The position numbers were made by a program, and so were the translations under genes. The notes under the pieces were generated by a model. It was not told the origin of the DNA. It saw only the letters and a list, made by a program, of their open reading frames with translations, and did no database searches. DNA of 64,000 nt from CAZWVI01 sp964637165 (GTDB taxonomy: Bacteria > Planctomycetota > UBA1135): assembly GCA_964637165.1 (NCBI GenBank), contig CAZWVI010000001.1, positions 186,001 through 250,000 on the forward strand, written 5' to 3'. Positions 41,529 to 49,939 of this stretch are shown piece by piece. Position 1 is the first letter of the stretch. Each line of letters opens with the position of its first letter.

Positions 41529-43538
41529 TTAGAGGATATCAAGGATGCCAGTGCCTCCGGCAGTATCGACCAAAGTGCTAACCGATGCACGGTAATTAAG
41601 GTCAACACCAATTTTTGAGTTCCAAGGAAGTTGTTCCTTGTCGCCAACAAGTCCCAGAGCTACAGCGGCAAACGCACGACCTAACGGAGTGTAGTCGCGG
41701 TCATTGCCGAGCAATTCAACAAGTGGGTTAACTGAACGGTGATCTCCAATGAATCCGAGCGCAGTTGCCACCGCAGAAAGCACAGAAACAGGTGGGGTGC
41801 CACCGTCCTCAGGCTTCATTAGCGAGAGCAATGTGTCGACAACCATGTGGTCTTTCATCAGTCCAAGAGCGATAGCAGCCTGTTGCAGCAAAGCTGAAAG
41901 GCGGCGACTTTCCTCGACCATGGTGGTGATGTATTCCTTGTTTTCACTGGCATCCATTAGGCCTAAAGAAACAGCACAGTAGCCACGGAAGTCGGCAACC
42001 CGTGATTTCTCCATAGCTTTGCGTAGATCTTCTTTAGCAGCTTCGTGGCGCATTAGGCCAAGCGCGATGGCGTAGCCACCTCGCGGCGAAGGACTTTTCT
42101 CTTTTTTGAAAGCGGCGTGGATGGTCTCGCCAACAACTGGAGAAATTTGCGAACCACTTTCTCCAGCTTTGAAACCCATTACGCCAAGAGCGATGGCTGC
42201 CCAAGGACGGAATGGGGTAGCACCTTTACGCACTGCGCGGTTTAGGTATTCCACAACTTGATCGCGAACTGGACCTTCAGCAGATGAGCCGATGTAGGCC
42301 ATTGCAATCGCGGCGAAGTTGCGCTCTTGGCGATCTTTGCCTTTTTCAGCAGTCTTTTGCAAAAGCTTAACTACTGCTTCAGCGCGACTTGAATCGGCGC
42401 GAGTAAGCATGCCCAAAGCTTGCACGCATGATTGGCGCACTTCAGTTGTAGTATTTTTCTCGCCAAGCAATTGTGTGAACTGATCGATAGCCTTGTTTAC
42501 CATTGCGTCGTCGCCGTGGGCGGCAAGCAGGCGTGCAATTGCGTTAGGGCAGTGAGCACGCACCAAGAAATCGTGGTCGGCATTAGCGAGGAACTCCGAC
42601 AGGTTGCGAGCGGTTTGGCCGCCATCATCGGCGTTAGTTAGTCCAAGTGCGATTACGGCTGAAACTCTAATATCCTTAAGCGCCGATGTGTCGGTACTAA
42701 GAAGTTCCCAAAGGTCATTAGCAACACTGCGTTTGATGTCGGCGTTTTCTGAAGAGAATGCAACCAAGCCCATGCCGTAGGCGGCGAAGGTGCGGGTGCG
42801 CAAGTCGACACCGTTTTCAGAATCAACTAACTTGCGGCCAGCTGAAGTGTCCAAAGCCATTGGACGTAAGAGCTCAAGTGAATCTTCGTGCTGAAGAATG
42901 CCCAATGACAAAGCGGCAGTTTCGCGAATCTCTTGGTTGCTATGAGTTAGGAAGGGCTTAACCAAACTTGGAATTTCTTGGTCGCGGCCGATCTTTGCTA
43001 ACGCTACGAGGTCTGAAGAAACGATGTCGCGGTTGGTGTCGTTGGCTAATGAGTTTTTCAGCGCCGGGAGAACCACACCTTGAATCTGTTGCACAGAAGG
43101 AGCGAAAGTGTTGTTGTCAGTGGAAACACTTCCTAGACCAACCATTAGTTCAGATTCACCAGTAGAGATATTACCACTGTGAACTTTTGCCTTTAGGTTA
43201 AGGTAAGGCTCCTTATTAAAGGCCCACCAAAATTCCCAGGTTGAAAGGTCTGGACCAGAACTACCGCCAGTGACAGGGGCGGTTGGAGTTGAGGTGGTTG
43301 GCGCGGCAACCACTCCAGGTGTATTTGGAGTTGATGGAGTACTTGGTGTACTCGGAGTTGCCGGGGTGGCCGGAGTGGCTGGCGTAGCCGGAGTGGCTGG
43401 GGTTGTAGGGGCAGTTGCTCCGCCGCCAGCAGGTGGGACTGTATCGCCAGGGCCGCGGTAAGTGCCGCCATGAGCGAAAAGGCTGGTGCTAAGGCCAAGG
43501 CCAGCAACCAGGGTTAAAGGTAGAATCCAACGATTCAT
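41529..43538 (-). CDS. Exported HEAT-repeat protein with Thr-Pro-Ala linker
   Basis: A 669-residue protein with a clear signal peptide (RWILPLTLVAGLGLSTSLFA, cleaved before HGG). The mature start HGGTYRGPGDTVPP is followed by a Gly/Pro stretch, a repetitive TPA/TPS linker (residues 46-74) and about a dozen HEAT units with a recurring ALGLM pattern. An N-terminus of this kind is known to me from planctomycete exported proteins. I chose the ATG at 43538, eight bases after GGAG; ATG 43544 is close. No catalytic motif. It has its own terminator, so it is a single-gene unit, and a strong one by its ribosome site. Confidence 0.75.
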   Translation of the reverse strand: MNRWILPLTLVAGLGLSTSLFAHGGTYRGPGDTVPPAGGGATAPTTPATPATPATPATPATPSTPSTPSTPNTPGVVAAPTTSTPTAPVTGGSSGPDLSTWEFWWAFNKEPYLNLKAKVHSGNISTGESELMVGLGSVSTDNNTFAPSVQQIQGVVLPALKNSLANDTNRDIVSSDLVALAKIGRDQEIPSLVKPFLTHSNQEIRETAALSLGILQHEDSLELLRPMALDTSAGRKLVDSENGVDLRTRTFAAYGMGLVAFSSENADIKRSVANDLWELLSTDTSALKDIRVSAVIALGLTNADDGGQTARNLSEFLANADHDFLVRAHCPNAIARLLAAHGDDAMVNKAIDQFTQLLGEKNTTTEVRQSCVQALGMLTRADSSRAEAVVKLLQKTAEKGKDRQERNFAAIAMAYIGSSAEGPVRDQVVEYLNRAVRKGATPFRPWAAIALGVMGFKAGESGSQISPVVGETIHAAFKKEKSPSPRGGYAIALGLMRHEAAKEDLRKAMEKSRVADFRGYCAVSLGLMDASENKEYITTMVEESRRLSALLQQAAIALGLMKDHMVVDTLLSLMKPEDGGTPPVSVLSAVATALGFIGDHRSVNPLVELLGNDRDYTPLGRAFAAVALGLVGDKEQLPWNSKIGVDLNYRASVSTLVDTAGGTGILDIL
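43317..43403 (-). repeat. Nine-base tandem repeats encoding a Thr-Pro-Ala/Ser linker
   Basis: About ten imperfect copies of a nine-base unit encode TPA, then TPS units. Tandem copies of this length can expand or contract by slippage. The antisense reading makes a spurious Gly-Val-Ala frame. Confidence 0.8.
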
Positions 43539-43660
43539 TTTCATTTCTCCGTTAAAACTTGTTATTGCGTTCGAAGGTGAGCGCACTATTTACACAGCAA
43601 AGAGTGTACCAACGCAGACTATGGTTAATGTGGGCAATGGTTACTAGGCGGTAACAATCG

Positions 43661-43666
43661 TAAACT
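43661..43666 (+). promoter_or_regulatory. Leaderless-type -10 box of the phosphatase gene (TAAACT)
   Basis: TAAACT is followed by GCGTAA and the ATG at 43673, a six-base spacer like purC, purM and dxr. The same hexamer is the -10 in the candidate promoters at 44828 and 63730. Confidence 0.5.
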
Positions 43667-43672
43667 GCGTAA

Positions 43673-44275
43673 ATGAAGCTTTACCTTGTACGCCATGGAG
43701 CGGTAATTCCTCCAGCTCCGGATGCTTTTTATGGTGATATGGATGTTGCGCTCAGTGAGCTGGGAATGGAGGAGGCACGTCTGGCGGGGGAGTATTTGGC
43801 CAAAGTTCAGCTATCAGCAATCTACGCAAGTCCTTTGCAAAGAGCAAAATACGGCGCTGAGCAAGTTCAGCGGCATCACCCACTTAATATTGAGTTCGAT
43901 TCTCGTCTAAAGGAGATCAACCGCGGTCGTTGGGCTGGAAAAACGGCGGCTGAGATTAATGAGTTATGGCCGACTGACCTAGCTTGTTGTAAGAACGATT
44001 TGGAGAGCTGGAATGAAAATGGTGGAGAATCGCTCGGAGAGTTGCGTAATCGGGTTATAGAGGCCAAGAATATGCTTTTATCTAAGCATTTTGGGGAAAA
44101 TGTGGCAATCGTGGCCCATATGATGCCAATTAAGGCTTTACTGGCCGAGGCTTTGGGTTTGGAACTATCTCAATGGCTGCAATTGCGACTTCCTACAGCA
44201 TCTGTGAGTCTGCTTGAATACCAAGAAGTTGGCCTGGCAAAGGTGTTGCTGCAGGGTTTGAAGCCCTCAGCGTAG
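43673..44275 (+). CDS. Histidine-phosphatase-family (phosphoglycerate-mutase-like) protein
   Basis: A 200-residue phosphatase using a phospho-histidine intermediate. LVRHGAVIPP (the RHG motif, residues 5-14), ASPLQRAKYGAEQ, LKEINRGRWAGKT (catalytic Glu) and VAIVAHMMPIKALLA (second His) are all present. The pattern is close to alpha-ribazole phosphatase (CobC) and to GpmB-like phosphatases; there is no cobalamin gene nearby to decide. The start has a -10-like box six bases upstream. The 3' end overlaps the convergent MaoC-like gene by nine bases. Confidence 0.88.
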   Translation: MKLYLVRHGAVIPPAPDAFYGDMDVALSELGMEEARLAGEYLAKVQLSAIYASPLQRAKYGAEQVQRHHPLNIEFDSRLKEINRGRWAGKTAAEINELWPTDLACCKNDLESWNENGGESLGELRNRVIEAKNMLLSKHFGENVAIVAHMMPIKALLAEALGLELSQWLQLRLPTASVSLLEYQEVGLAKVLLQGLKPSA

Positions 44276-44776
44276 AAACGCTTCTTTAAACACTAAGGTA
44301 TTCCAGAAGGCCTGAAGAACTATGGTTTCTTGGTCATCTTTTCGTCTGACAAGTTGCAAATCCCAGCTAACTCGGCCACAACGTTTGCTGGCGTCGGGAT
44401 CTTTGGCGGCAATTGATACTTTGCCAAATATGGTGTCGCCAGGTTTGACCGGTTGTATGTAATTTTCGCGTGAGTCTTCAAGGGCCAGAATATTGCGCCC
44501 AAGTAGTCCGCGCTCAAAAGCCATGCCTGCCAGAATACTGGAAAGGAATAGACCATGGGCAACCGTGGAACGAAAGACTGTTTTTCGCGTGAACTCAGGG
44601 TCGAGATGAATTGGATTCAGGTCGCCAGTCAATTTTGCGAAGGCATCGATGTCGGTTTGCAGCATGATGCGGTCGGGAGACTGGTGAGTTTCGCCAACTT
44701 CGAATGATTCGAAGGAACGAGGAGTTTGTTGAGTTTTACCGGAGTTATCCACAGCGTAATCCACAGGCTTATCCAC
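44267..44776 (-). CDS. MaoC-like hot-dog dehydratase
   Basis: Probable (R)-specific enoyl hydratase of 169 residues. The hydratase signature LTGDLNPIHLDPEFTRKTVF with catalytic Asp and His is followed by STVAHGLFLSSILAG, and the ESFEVGETHQS opening is typical. The natural substrate is probably an acyl-CoA or acyl-ACP; no partner gene is adjacent. The start is uncertain: GTG 44776 lies inside a cluster of DnaA boxes, and GTG 44752 (161 residues) is a plausible alternative. A well-formed promoter precedes it at 44828-44856. Confidence 0.85.
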   Translation of the reverse strand: MDKPVDYAVDNSGKTQQTPRSFESFEVGETHQSPDRIMLQTDIDAFAKLTGDLNPIHLDPEFTRKTVFRSTVAHGLFLSSILAGMAFERGLLGRNILALEDSRENYIQPVKPGDTIFGKVSIAAKDPDASKRCGRVSWDLQLVRRKDDQETIVLQAFWNTLVFKEAFLR

Positions 44777-44777
44777 A
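44745..44777. promoter_or_regulatory. Three DnaA boxes at 12-base period
   Basis: TTATCCACA at 44745-44753, TAATCCACA at 44757-44765 and TTATCCACA at 44769-44777: two perfect consensus boxes and one with a single mismatch, all in the same orientation. They lie just downstream of the MaoC promoter and 80-140 bases from an AT-rich tract. Either a replication-origin element or a DnaA-responsive control site. Confidence 0.7.
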
Positions 44778-44827
44778 AAGGTGGATCAGGTTGGGCAAAA
44801 CGCCTCCTAATCAGCCTGATTTAAGCC

Positions 44828-44856
44828 AGTTTAGCGCAACTGCTTGATTCGCTCAA
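44828..44856 (-). promoter_or_regulatory. Sigma-70-like promoter (TTGAGC, 17 bases, TAAACT)
   Basis: On the reverse strand TTGAGC (44851-44856) and TAAACT (44828-44833) are separated by 17 bases. Transcription would start near 44821 and run through the DnaA boxes into the MaoC-like gene. Confidence 0.6.
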
Positions 44857-44886
44857 ATACATAAAACAACATAATGTATATTATCG
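44854..44886. other. AT-rich tract with near-palindrome, next to the DnaA boxes
   Basis: A stretch of about 80 percent A+T containing ATAATGTATATTAT. It is the most AT-rich part of the 160-base gap at 44777-44936 and could unwind easily. If the DnaA boxes mark an origin, this is the natural unwinding element. Confidence 0.4.
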
Positions 44887-44936
44887 GACGTTAAGCGTGA
44901 GGCGAAAAGGGCACGGCTAGACGCCACTATTGGGGC

Positions 44937-46505
44937 TTAGTTTGCTTTTGCTGGTAAAGCTTCAGCAACCAGAACGGTGCAGGCGCGAAATTGCCCAGCC
45001 TCCCAGCGTCCGAAAAGGTGATCACCTTTGCGCAATAGCTTCTCAGAAATACTCGGGACTCCAACCACCTCAGCTTGGTCGCCAGACTCGGCTAATACTC
45101 TTAATGGTTTGACCGCCGAAATCTCACAAGCACTGGTGCCTAGTTGGTTAGCGACGTGAAGCTCTTGATTGAGTCGGCAAACATCGACCAGGCGCTGGAA
45201 TAACTGGTCTTGCAAGCGGCTAGACAGTTTATTTAAAGGAGCGTCCTGCTGGTTTTCACACCAGTGCAGAAATTCAGTAATTCCCCCCACTGCGGATTGC
45301 AGAGCCTCTGGTTCCGAAAAACTACACAACCAGGCAATCACCCAATCACTTTGAATTTCAACCGCATCAAATTTATTGTTGAAGCGCTTTTGAGTCCAAC
45401 TGCAAAAATGTTCAATTAGGACTTGATGCTCTTGGCTGACGTTTTGTCCTGCCTGTTGGGCTTCCCAAATATAGCTTTCGGTCCAACCAGCTAGGCCACT
45501 TGCTTGGTCTGGGCCAAATTCCTCGCGGGGTAAATCCAGGTCGTCGCCAGCCTCTAAGTTTTCTAAACCAAGACGATTTGCAAGGTCATCGAACAACTCT
45601 TTAGCGCTAGCTCCTTGGTCGTGTCCAGTATTAAGTTTGTTGACGGCCAAAAGTACCTGTTCGGGGTCCAGCTCATCCCCGATTGAATCGTTGGCCGCAT
45701 TTGAACTAGGGTCGCACTCGCTAATCAAGCGCCGCACCGAGTGGCGAGCAACTTCAATGTCTACATCTGAATCAAACGCTAATTGTTCAAGCAACGCAGC
45801 TTCGCCGCCGTCGTTGAGGATTTTCTCAATGCGCTCATGGTTCCAGCTATCGTTACCGTCAAGCAGTTCCAATAAATCAGGAGCCTCAATGTTTTCAGTA
45901 TTTGAAGTGACTCCAGGTAAACGGTGTTCATCGAAACGGGTGAACAAAGTCTCGCATTCAGCTTGTGATAAACGTGCTCGCGGGCTTTGCGCACGCGCAG
46001 CGTTTAAGTCTTTTTCAATTGAGTCCAAAAGCTTTGGGGCACTTAGAAAACTCAAGCCGGGCAGAGGTAAATGAATCCCGTTAGGAAGTAAAACAAAGCG
46101 CCCAATAGCGATGGATTCAGTTCCACCAGGCCATGTTCCCGGAGCCGCTGGGCACAATGCTAAGCCACCACTCCACAGGTCAACTAGCTGCACCAGGTCA
46201 TCGTCAAGTTCTCCTTCAAGTTTGAAAATCCCTAAAAATGAATCGTGAAGTGCATCCCAGGCCGGATCGTTGTCAGACTCTTGTTGAAGCGCCAAAATCG
46301 GCTGGGCCCCAAGGCATTCGGCCTCGCGCTCCAGAAGAAAGAACTCCTTAAATCGCAGGTATTGCTCAGCATTGGCCACTTGTTTTGAGCAAAACTCAAG
46401 CCATGACGAATCCCACTCCAATTTAAGTGATGGGTTGGCTAAGGCACGCGCCTCAAGGGTATTGAGGAGCTCGACTGGGCTAAGTTTTTGATCTGCTTCT
46501 TGCAT
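44937..46505 (-). CDS. Large acidic soluble protein of unknown function
   Basis: A 522-residue protein with no signal peptide, no membrane segment and no motif I recognise. It is rich in Glu, Asp, Leu and Ala with long predicted helices. A central non-helical portion reads GTWPGGTESIAIGRFVLLPNG, and Asp/Glu-rich stretches lie around residues 210-360. It diverges from the cvpA-like gene with 29 bases between starts, and its stop is 160 bases from the MaoC start. It may be lineage-specific. A start further inside cannot be excluded because no ribosome site is visible. Confidence 0.6.
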   Translation of the reverse strand: MQEADQKLSPVELLNTLEARALANPSLKLEWDSSWLEFCSKQVANAEQYLRFKEFFLLEREAECLGAQPILALQQESDNDPAWDALHDSFLGIFKLEGELDDDLVQLVDLWSGGLALCPAAPGTWPGGTESIAIGRFVLLPNGIHLPLPGLSFLSAPKLLDSIEKDLNAARAQSPRARLSQAECETLFTRFDEHRLPGVTSNTENIEAPDLLELLDGNDSWNHERIEKILNDGGEAALLEQLAFDSDVDIEVARHSVRRLISECDPSSNAANDSIGDELDPEQVLLAVNKLNTGHDQGASAKELFDDLANRLGLENLEAGDDLDLPREEFGPDQASGLAGWTESYIWEAQQAGQNVSQEHQVLIEHFCSWTQKRFNNKFDAVEIQSDWVIAWLCSFSEPEALQSAVGGITEFLHWCENQQDAPLNKLSSRLQDQLFQRLVDVCRLNQELHVANQLGTSACEISAVKPLRVLAESGDQAEVVGVPSISEKLLRKGDHLFGRWEAGQFRACTVLVAEALPAKAN

Positions 46506-46534
46506 CTGAGTGGCTGCGAGGCGATAAACAGGGG

Positions 46535-47074
46535 GTGGACGAATTTCTTTCCTCCCTTCACCCCATCGACTGGATGGGTCTTTGTGTGCTTGGCTTCGGC
46601 TTGGCGGCCGGCTTTGGCCGCGGTTTGAGCCAACAGTTTAGCCGCTTGTTGGTGGTTGTTGCTGCCTTACTGTTTTGTGGTCCAGCGACAGCCAGTGTTG
46701 GTTGGTCGGCGGAGTCAATAGGTCTTAGTTGGCCGACAAATCCGGCTGGAATTGCCGCAGCGGAAGCGGTGATTTTTTTATTATCGCTGCCAGTTTTGTT
46801 GTTCGCGCGCAAGTTATTGAATTTTTTGTTCGGCGGCTCTGAACAGTATTTTCGATCGAGATTGATAGGCAGTACTTTGGGAGTCTTGACCGGCATACTT
46901 CTGTTTGTAAGCTTTGCTTCGGCGTGGATAAATTTTGTTGATACCGAAAGAGATCAACTAAAACTTCTTCCGATATGTGAATTTGTCAGTAGTTCTATTG
47001 ATTACTTGCCTGAACAAATTCAGCCAAGTTTTATTGACTGGCCAACTGCTGAAAATTCTCCAACGGAGAGTTGA
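46535..47074 (+). CDS. CvpA-family membrane protein
   Basis: A 179-residue protein with four membrane helices. The opening IDWMGLCVLGFGLAAGFGRGLSQQFSRLL is the family hallmark (a helix followed by a Gly/Arg-rich turn). CvpA is known from colicin V export and envelope or biofilm phenotypes; the exact role is unclear. It starts with GTG after GGGGG, and a GATAAA hexamer lies six bases upstream. It ends by overlapping the opposite-strand gene by 44 bases, a long convergent overlap. Confidence 0.8.
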   Translation: MDEFLSSLHPIDWMGLCVLGFGLAAGFGRGLSQQFSRLLVVVAALLFCGPATASVGWSAESIGLSWPTNPAGIAAAEAVIFLLSLPVLLFARKLLNFLFGGSEQYFRSRLIGSTLGVLTGILLFVSFASAWINFVDTERDQLKLLPICEFVSSSIDYLPEQIQPSFIDWPTAENSPTES

Positions 47075-47537
47075 AGCTTAATTGTTGTTTGGAGTTAAAG
47101 CTAAAACAAACCTCTTTATCGGTGAACTCAATTTCAATAGTGGTATTGTCTTCGGACTTGCCTAATTGAGCGCGCGCATTCTCCAATTCAATTGCCAGCG
47201 CGAAACTTAATTTTGGTGTACGGCATCGGGGTAAGGACTCCCCCGCTTCAGCAGTAGTTCCAAGTCCAAGTGTCGCTGATAAAAGCAAGTCACAAAACTC
47301 TTGGTCGAAATTATTACCTTGCTTGATTATGCCGACGAAACTTTGGCGAATTAGGTCAAGCTGATCAAATAGTAGAGCTGATTCTTGAATGTAAGCTTCA
47401 AGCTTGGGCTCCATTTCTGGCGGTGCTTCCATTAAGGACCAACCGCCAAGCAGGTTGCTGAGACCACGCAGGCGGTGGTTAATCGCCAGCATGGTGCGGC
47501 TATAGAGCATTAGCTCAACCGGTGGAATGGTTGCCAC
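47031..47537 (-). CDS. Helical protein, possible DHp-like fold
   Basis: A 168-residue product. I chose the GTG at 47537, preceded by GAGG nine bases earlier; the open frame extends upstream into the FG-GAP gene. Residues 12-65 read LYSRTMLAINHRLRGLSNLLG and on, spaced like the HxLR...L pattern of histidine-kinase dimerisation helices. A C-terminal beta-like segment follows (TTIEIEFTDKEVCFSF). No ATPase boxes are seen. It could be a phosphotransfer-like or kinase-derived protein, but that is weak. It follows the FG-GAP gene by 25 bases and is probably co-transcribed. Confidence 0.5.
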   Translation of the reverse strand: MATIPPVELMLYSRTMLAINHRLRGLSNLLGGWSLMEAPPEMEPKLEAYIQESALLFDQLDLIRQSFVGIIKQGNNFDQEFCDLLLSATLGLGTTAEAGESLPRCRTPKLSFALAIELENARAQLGKSEDNTTIEIEFTDKEVCFSFNSKQQLSFNSPLENFQQLASQ

Positions 47538-47562
47538 TTTGATTAACCTCGAAACAGTCGGT

Positions 47563-49773
47563 TTATTGGAATGTGAAGTTGAGGCCGTTACTGAACACAC
47601 TTTGAGTGCGGTTCAGAGCTTGCAACCAGATTGGGCGATTAACCATGAACGCCGGAGGAGTCGCCCCCATTGAGACATCACCGTTGGAGTTGGCAATTAA
47701 TGCTGGGGAGGCGGCGAAAGGTGGAGTTAAATCTGCCATGCCGTAAGCCGTTTGAGTTGGTCCACCACCAGCCAATGAGTAAGCGATAAAAATCATGTCG
47801 CCGACGGCGTTGCCTGTGCAACTTAGAGTAAGTGCTTGTCCAGCAGTTGGTGGGTTAGGGTTAACCGCTAGAGTTGGGCCAGACGGGCCAGCCATGTGAA
47901 CTTCAATGTCGTCGATTGCAATACCGTCTGCTGAAGCAAATTCGTAGTTGTCCTCTTGTGCAAAAAGTAAGTAGAACTGCGTGCTGGTATTAACCGAAGT
48001 TGTAGTCAAGTCGATGTTAGTCATTTGGATCCATTGGCCGGTGGTAATACCACCCCAGTTGCCTTGAACTGCTTCCCAATTTGTGCCATCGTTTGAAACC
48101 CAAATGCCATCGTCTGATTGGTTTTCTTCGCCGTAGTTGAAAACCCAATAGTCAAGAACAAGACCACTGGTGCCGGTTCCGTCGAGCCCGATCACCAATC
48201 CATTTGACACTTCGTGATGGGATGACATACCACTTGGTATTCCGCCCATCTCTAGGCAGTAAGTTCCGCCGTGGGCGCCAGAAGGCATTGCGTTTTGCCC
48301 AATGTTGCACCAGGCATCAGCATCAGGGCCACGCAGGATTGATTCCAATTCATTGACTGCCATGTAGGGTTGAACAACTCCGGCAGCCGCTTCGAAATCT
48401 TCGCTAAAGCCTGCACCGATGGAGTTGAATGCGCTTGGCAAGTTTGGCCACTTAACTGGCGGTGGCGGCGGCGTGCCGGCAGAATCGTAAGCCCGGACAA
48501 CACCGTTGCCGTTGCCAACTGCTGCGCCGCCACGCTGGTGGCCACCACTAATGAAATCAGGTAGGCCATCACCATTAAGGTCGCTGGTTCCGCAAACTGA
48601 ATCACCGATTGCATCGTCGGCGACAATACCTTCAGCACTCATCATAATGCTGAAGTTAGCGCCATCAATGACGTAAACTTTTCCAGCATCTTTACCAACT
48701 ACGCCATCAAATTTATTTGCGCCAACTAGGAATTCTACCTTGCCGTCAGCATTTAAATCAGCAAATGAACTTACTGATGTTCCAAATTTGTCGTAGGCGG
48801 TTTCACCGTCGATGGTCGTAATGACCGCGCCAGTTACACCAGAGAAAACTCTAACCGAACCAGAGTCTGTTCCGTTGTTGTCATCTTCGTCCGCGGATGC
48901 GACAACATCTGAAACGCCATCTCCGTCTAGGTCGCCAATTAAAGCGACGTCCATGCCAAGGTGGTCAAAAATACTGTCGCCATAGGCAATCCAAATTTGG
49001 GTGCCGGTTGCTCCAGAGTGCACACTAACCGCACCGGCATTTTTAGCAGTCTGGTCCATGCCGTAGTGACCAGTTACCCAGTCGTTAACTCCGTCACCGT
49101 CAAGGTCGTGGCCGCTATCAAGTGACCAACCGAATTGATCGTTGGGATTGATTCCGTTAGCTGTGTAAATCAGCAAACCAGTTGCACCCGAATATGCGCC
49201 AACGTTGCCGGCAAGGGTTGAAGCACCATTTCCTTTTTGCGTGCTACCAATTAGCAAGTCGTTGACACCGTCGCCGTCAAGGTCGCCGCATGAACTAACA
49301 GATGTGCCGAATGATTCATTACCGACGGCGCCATCCCAACGGAATAATTGGCTGCCGTTTCCGCCGGAGTAAACCCGCACAGTACCGGACATACCGCCAT
49401 TGAGGTCATCATTAGGGCTTCCAATTGCAAAGTCACTGCGGCCGTCACCGTTTAAATCGCCAAGCCCGGCGACAGACCAGCCAAGTTCATCCTGTGTGTC
49501 ATCACCGTAGATGGTGAAAATAACATTTCCGGTAACGCCGTCGAAAACGCGGGCCATGCCACATTCTTGACCATTGTCGTCATCAAGCGGAGCGCCAACT
49601 AGAACGTCATCGATTCCATCGCCGTTAACGTCGCCAGCGTTGGCAGCGGTATAGCCGAGGCCATCGTAGAAATTGTCTCCGTAATTGCTCCAAATGGTGC
49701 CCTGAGCCACCAAACTGGGCGAAATTAGAGCGGAAATTGCGAGAGTACTCAGGCTAATGTAGAGGCGAGGCAT
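47563..49773 (-). CDS. Secreted FG-GAP repeat protein, copy 2
   Basis: A 736-residue secreted protein. After the signal peptide (about residues 1-24, cleaved near LVAQG) come about seven FG-GAP/integrin-like repeats, each with a calcium loop of the GDLNGDG type, for example AGDVNGDGIDDVLVGAP and GDLDGDGVSDVV. A proline hinge (GTPPPPPVKWPNLPSAF) leads into a jelly-roll-like domain with paired cysteines, followed by a C-terminal module (PNPPTAGQALTLSC). It is a tandem paralogue of the gene at 49940. Role: calcium-dependent surface or extracellular binding, inferred. ATG 49773 or GTG 49776 is the start. Confidence 0.85.
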   Translation of the reverse strand: MPRLYISLSTLAISALISPSLVAQGTIWSNYGDNFYDGLGYTAANAGDVNGDGIDDVLVGAPLDDDNGQECGMARVFDGVTGNVIFTIYGDDTQDELGWSVAGLGDLNGDGRSDFAIGSPNDDLNGGMSGTVRVYSGGNGSQLFRWDGAVGNESFGTSVSSCGDLDGDGVNDLLIGSTQKGNGASTLAGNVGAYSGATGLLIYTANGINPNDQFGWSLDSGHDLDGDGVNDWVTGHYGMDQTAKNAGAVSVHSGATGTQIWIAYGDSIFDHLGMDVALIGDLDGDGVSDVVASADEDDNNGTDSGSVRVFSGVTGAVITTIDGETAYDKFGTSVSSFADLNADGKVEFLVGANKFDGVVGKDAGKVYVIDGANFSIMMSAEGIVADDAIGDSVCGTSDLNGDGLPDFISGGHQRGGAAVGNGNGVVRAYDSAGTPPPPPVKWPNLPSAFNSIGAGFSEDFEAAAGVVQPYMAVNELESILRGPDADAWCNIGQNAMPSGAHGGTYCLEMGGIPSGMSSHHEVSNGLVIGLDGTGTSGLVLDYWVFNYGEENQSDDGIWVSNDGTNWEAVQGNWGGITTGQWIQMTNIDLTTTSVNTSTQFYLLFAQEDNYEFASADGIAIDDIEVHMAGPSGPTLAVNPNPPTAGQALTLSCTGNAVGDMIFIAYSLAGGGPTQTAYGMADLTPPFAASPALIANSNGDVSMGATPPAFMVNRPIWLQALNRTQSVFSNGLNFTFQ

Positions 49774-49809
49774 CACTATTATCGGTTTATTGTCGGAATG
49801 AGGGGCGAA

Positions 49810-49824
49810 TGCTCGAATTGAGCA
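49810..49824. promoter_or_regulatory. Short dyad upstream of FG-GAP copy 2
   Basis: TGCTC and GAGCA flank GAATT, a five-base inverted repeat about 37 bases before the start of FG-GAP copy 2. It may be an operator, but the arms are short and it stands alone. Confidence 0.25.
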
Positions 49825-49888
49825 ACACTTACTCTACTAATCATGCCATAAAAAGTGGTTTTGTGGGGGGAAAAGTGCTCAGAAATAG

Positions 49889-49925
49889 TAGAAGCCTCCC
49901 CCACCAGTGGCGGGAGAGGCTTCTA
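49889..49925 (-). terminator. Terminator after FG-GAP copy 1
   Basis: A stem of ten pairs, one mismatch and three more pairs (arms starting TAGAAGCCTC) lies 15 bases after the stop of the gene at 49940-52165. A weak U-rich stretch follows on the reverse strand. It separates the two FG-GAP transcripts. Confidence 0.7.
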
Positions 49926-49939
49926 GAGCTAAATCGTGC

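Noticed and set aside
43317..43403. CRISPR-like array
   Set aside because: The repeats are nine bases, contiguous, in frame with a secreted protein and without spacers.
43270..43461. Open frame on the + strand encoding a Gly-Val-Ala repeat protein
   Set aside because: It is the antisense reading of the Thr-Pro-Ala linker of the exported HEAT protein; the repeat keeps the frame open by chance.
45637..46074. 145-codon + strand frame
   Set aside because: Lies wholly inside the 522-residue - strand gene, Ser/Arg-rich composition, no ribosome site; a shadow frame.
49810..49824. LexA-like operator before FG-GAP copy 2
   Set aside because: Only a five-base dyad, found once; retained as a low-confidence dyad, not as a named operator.
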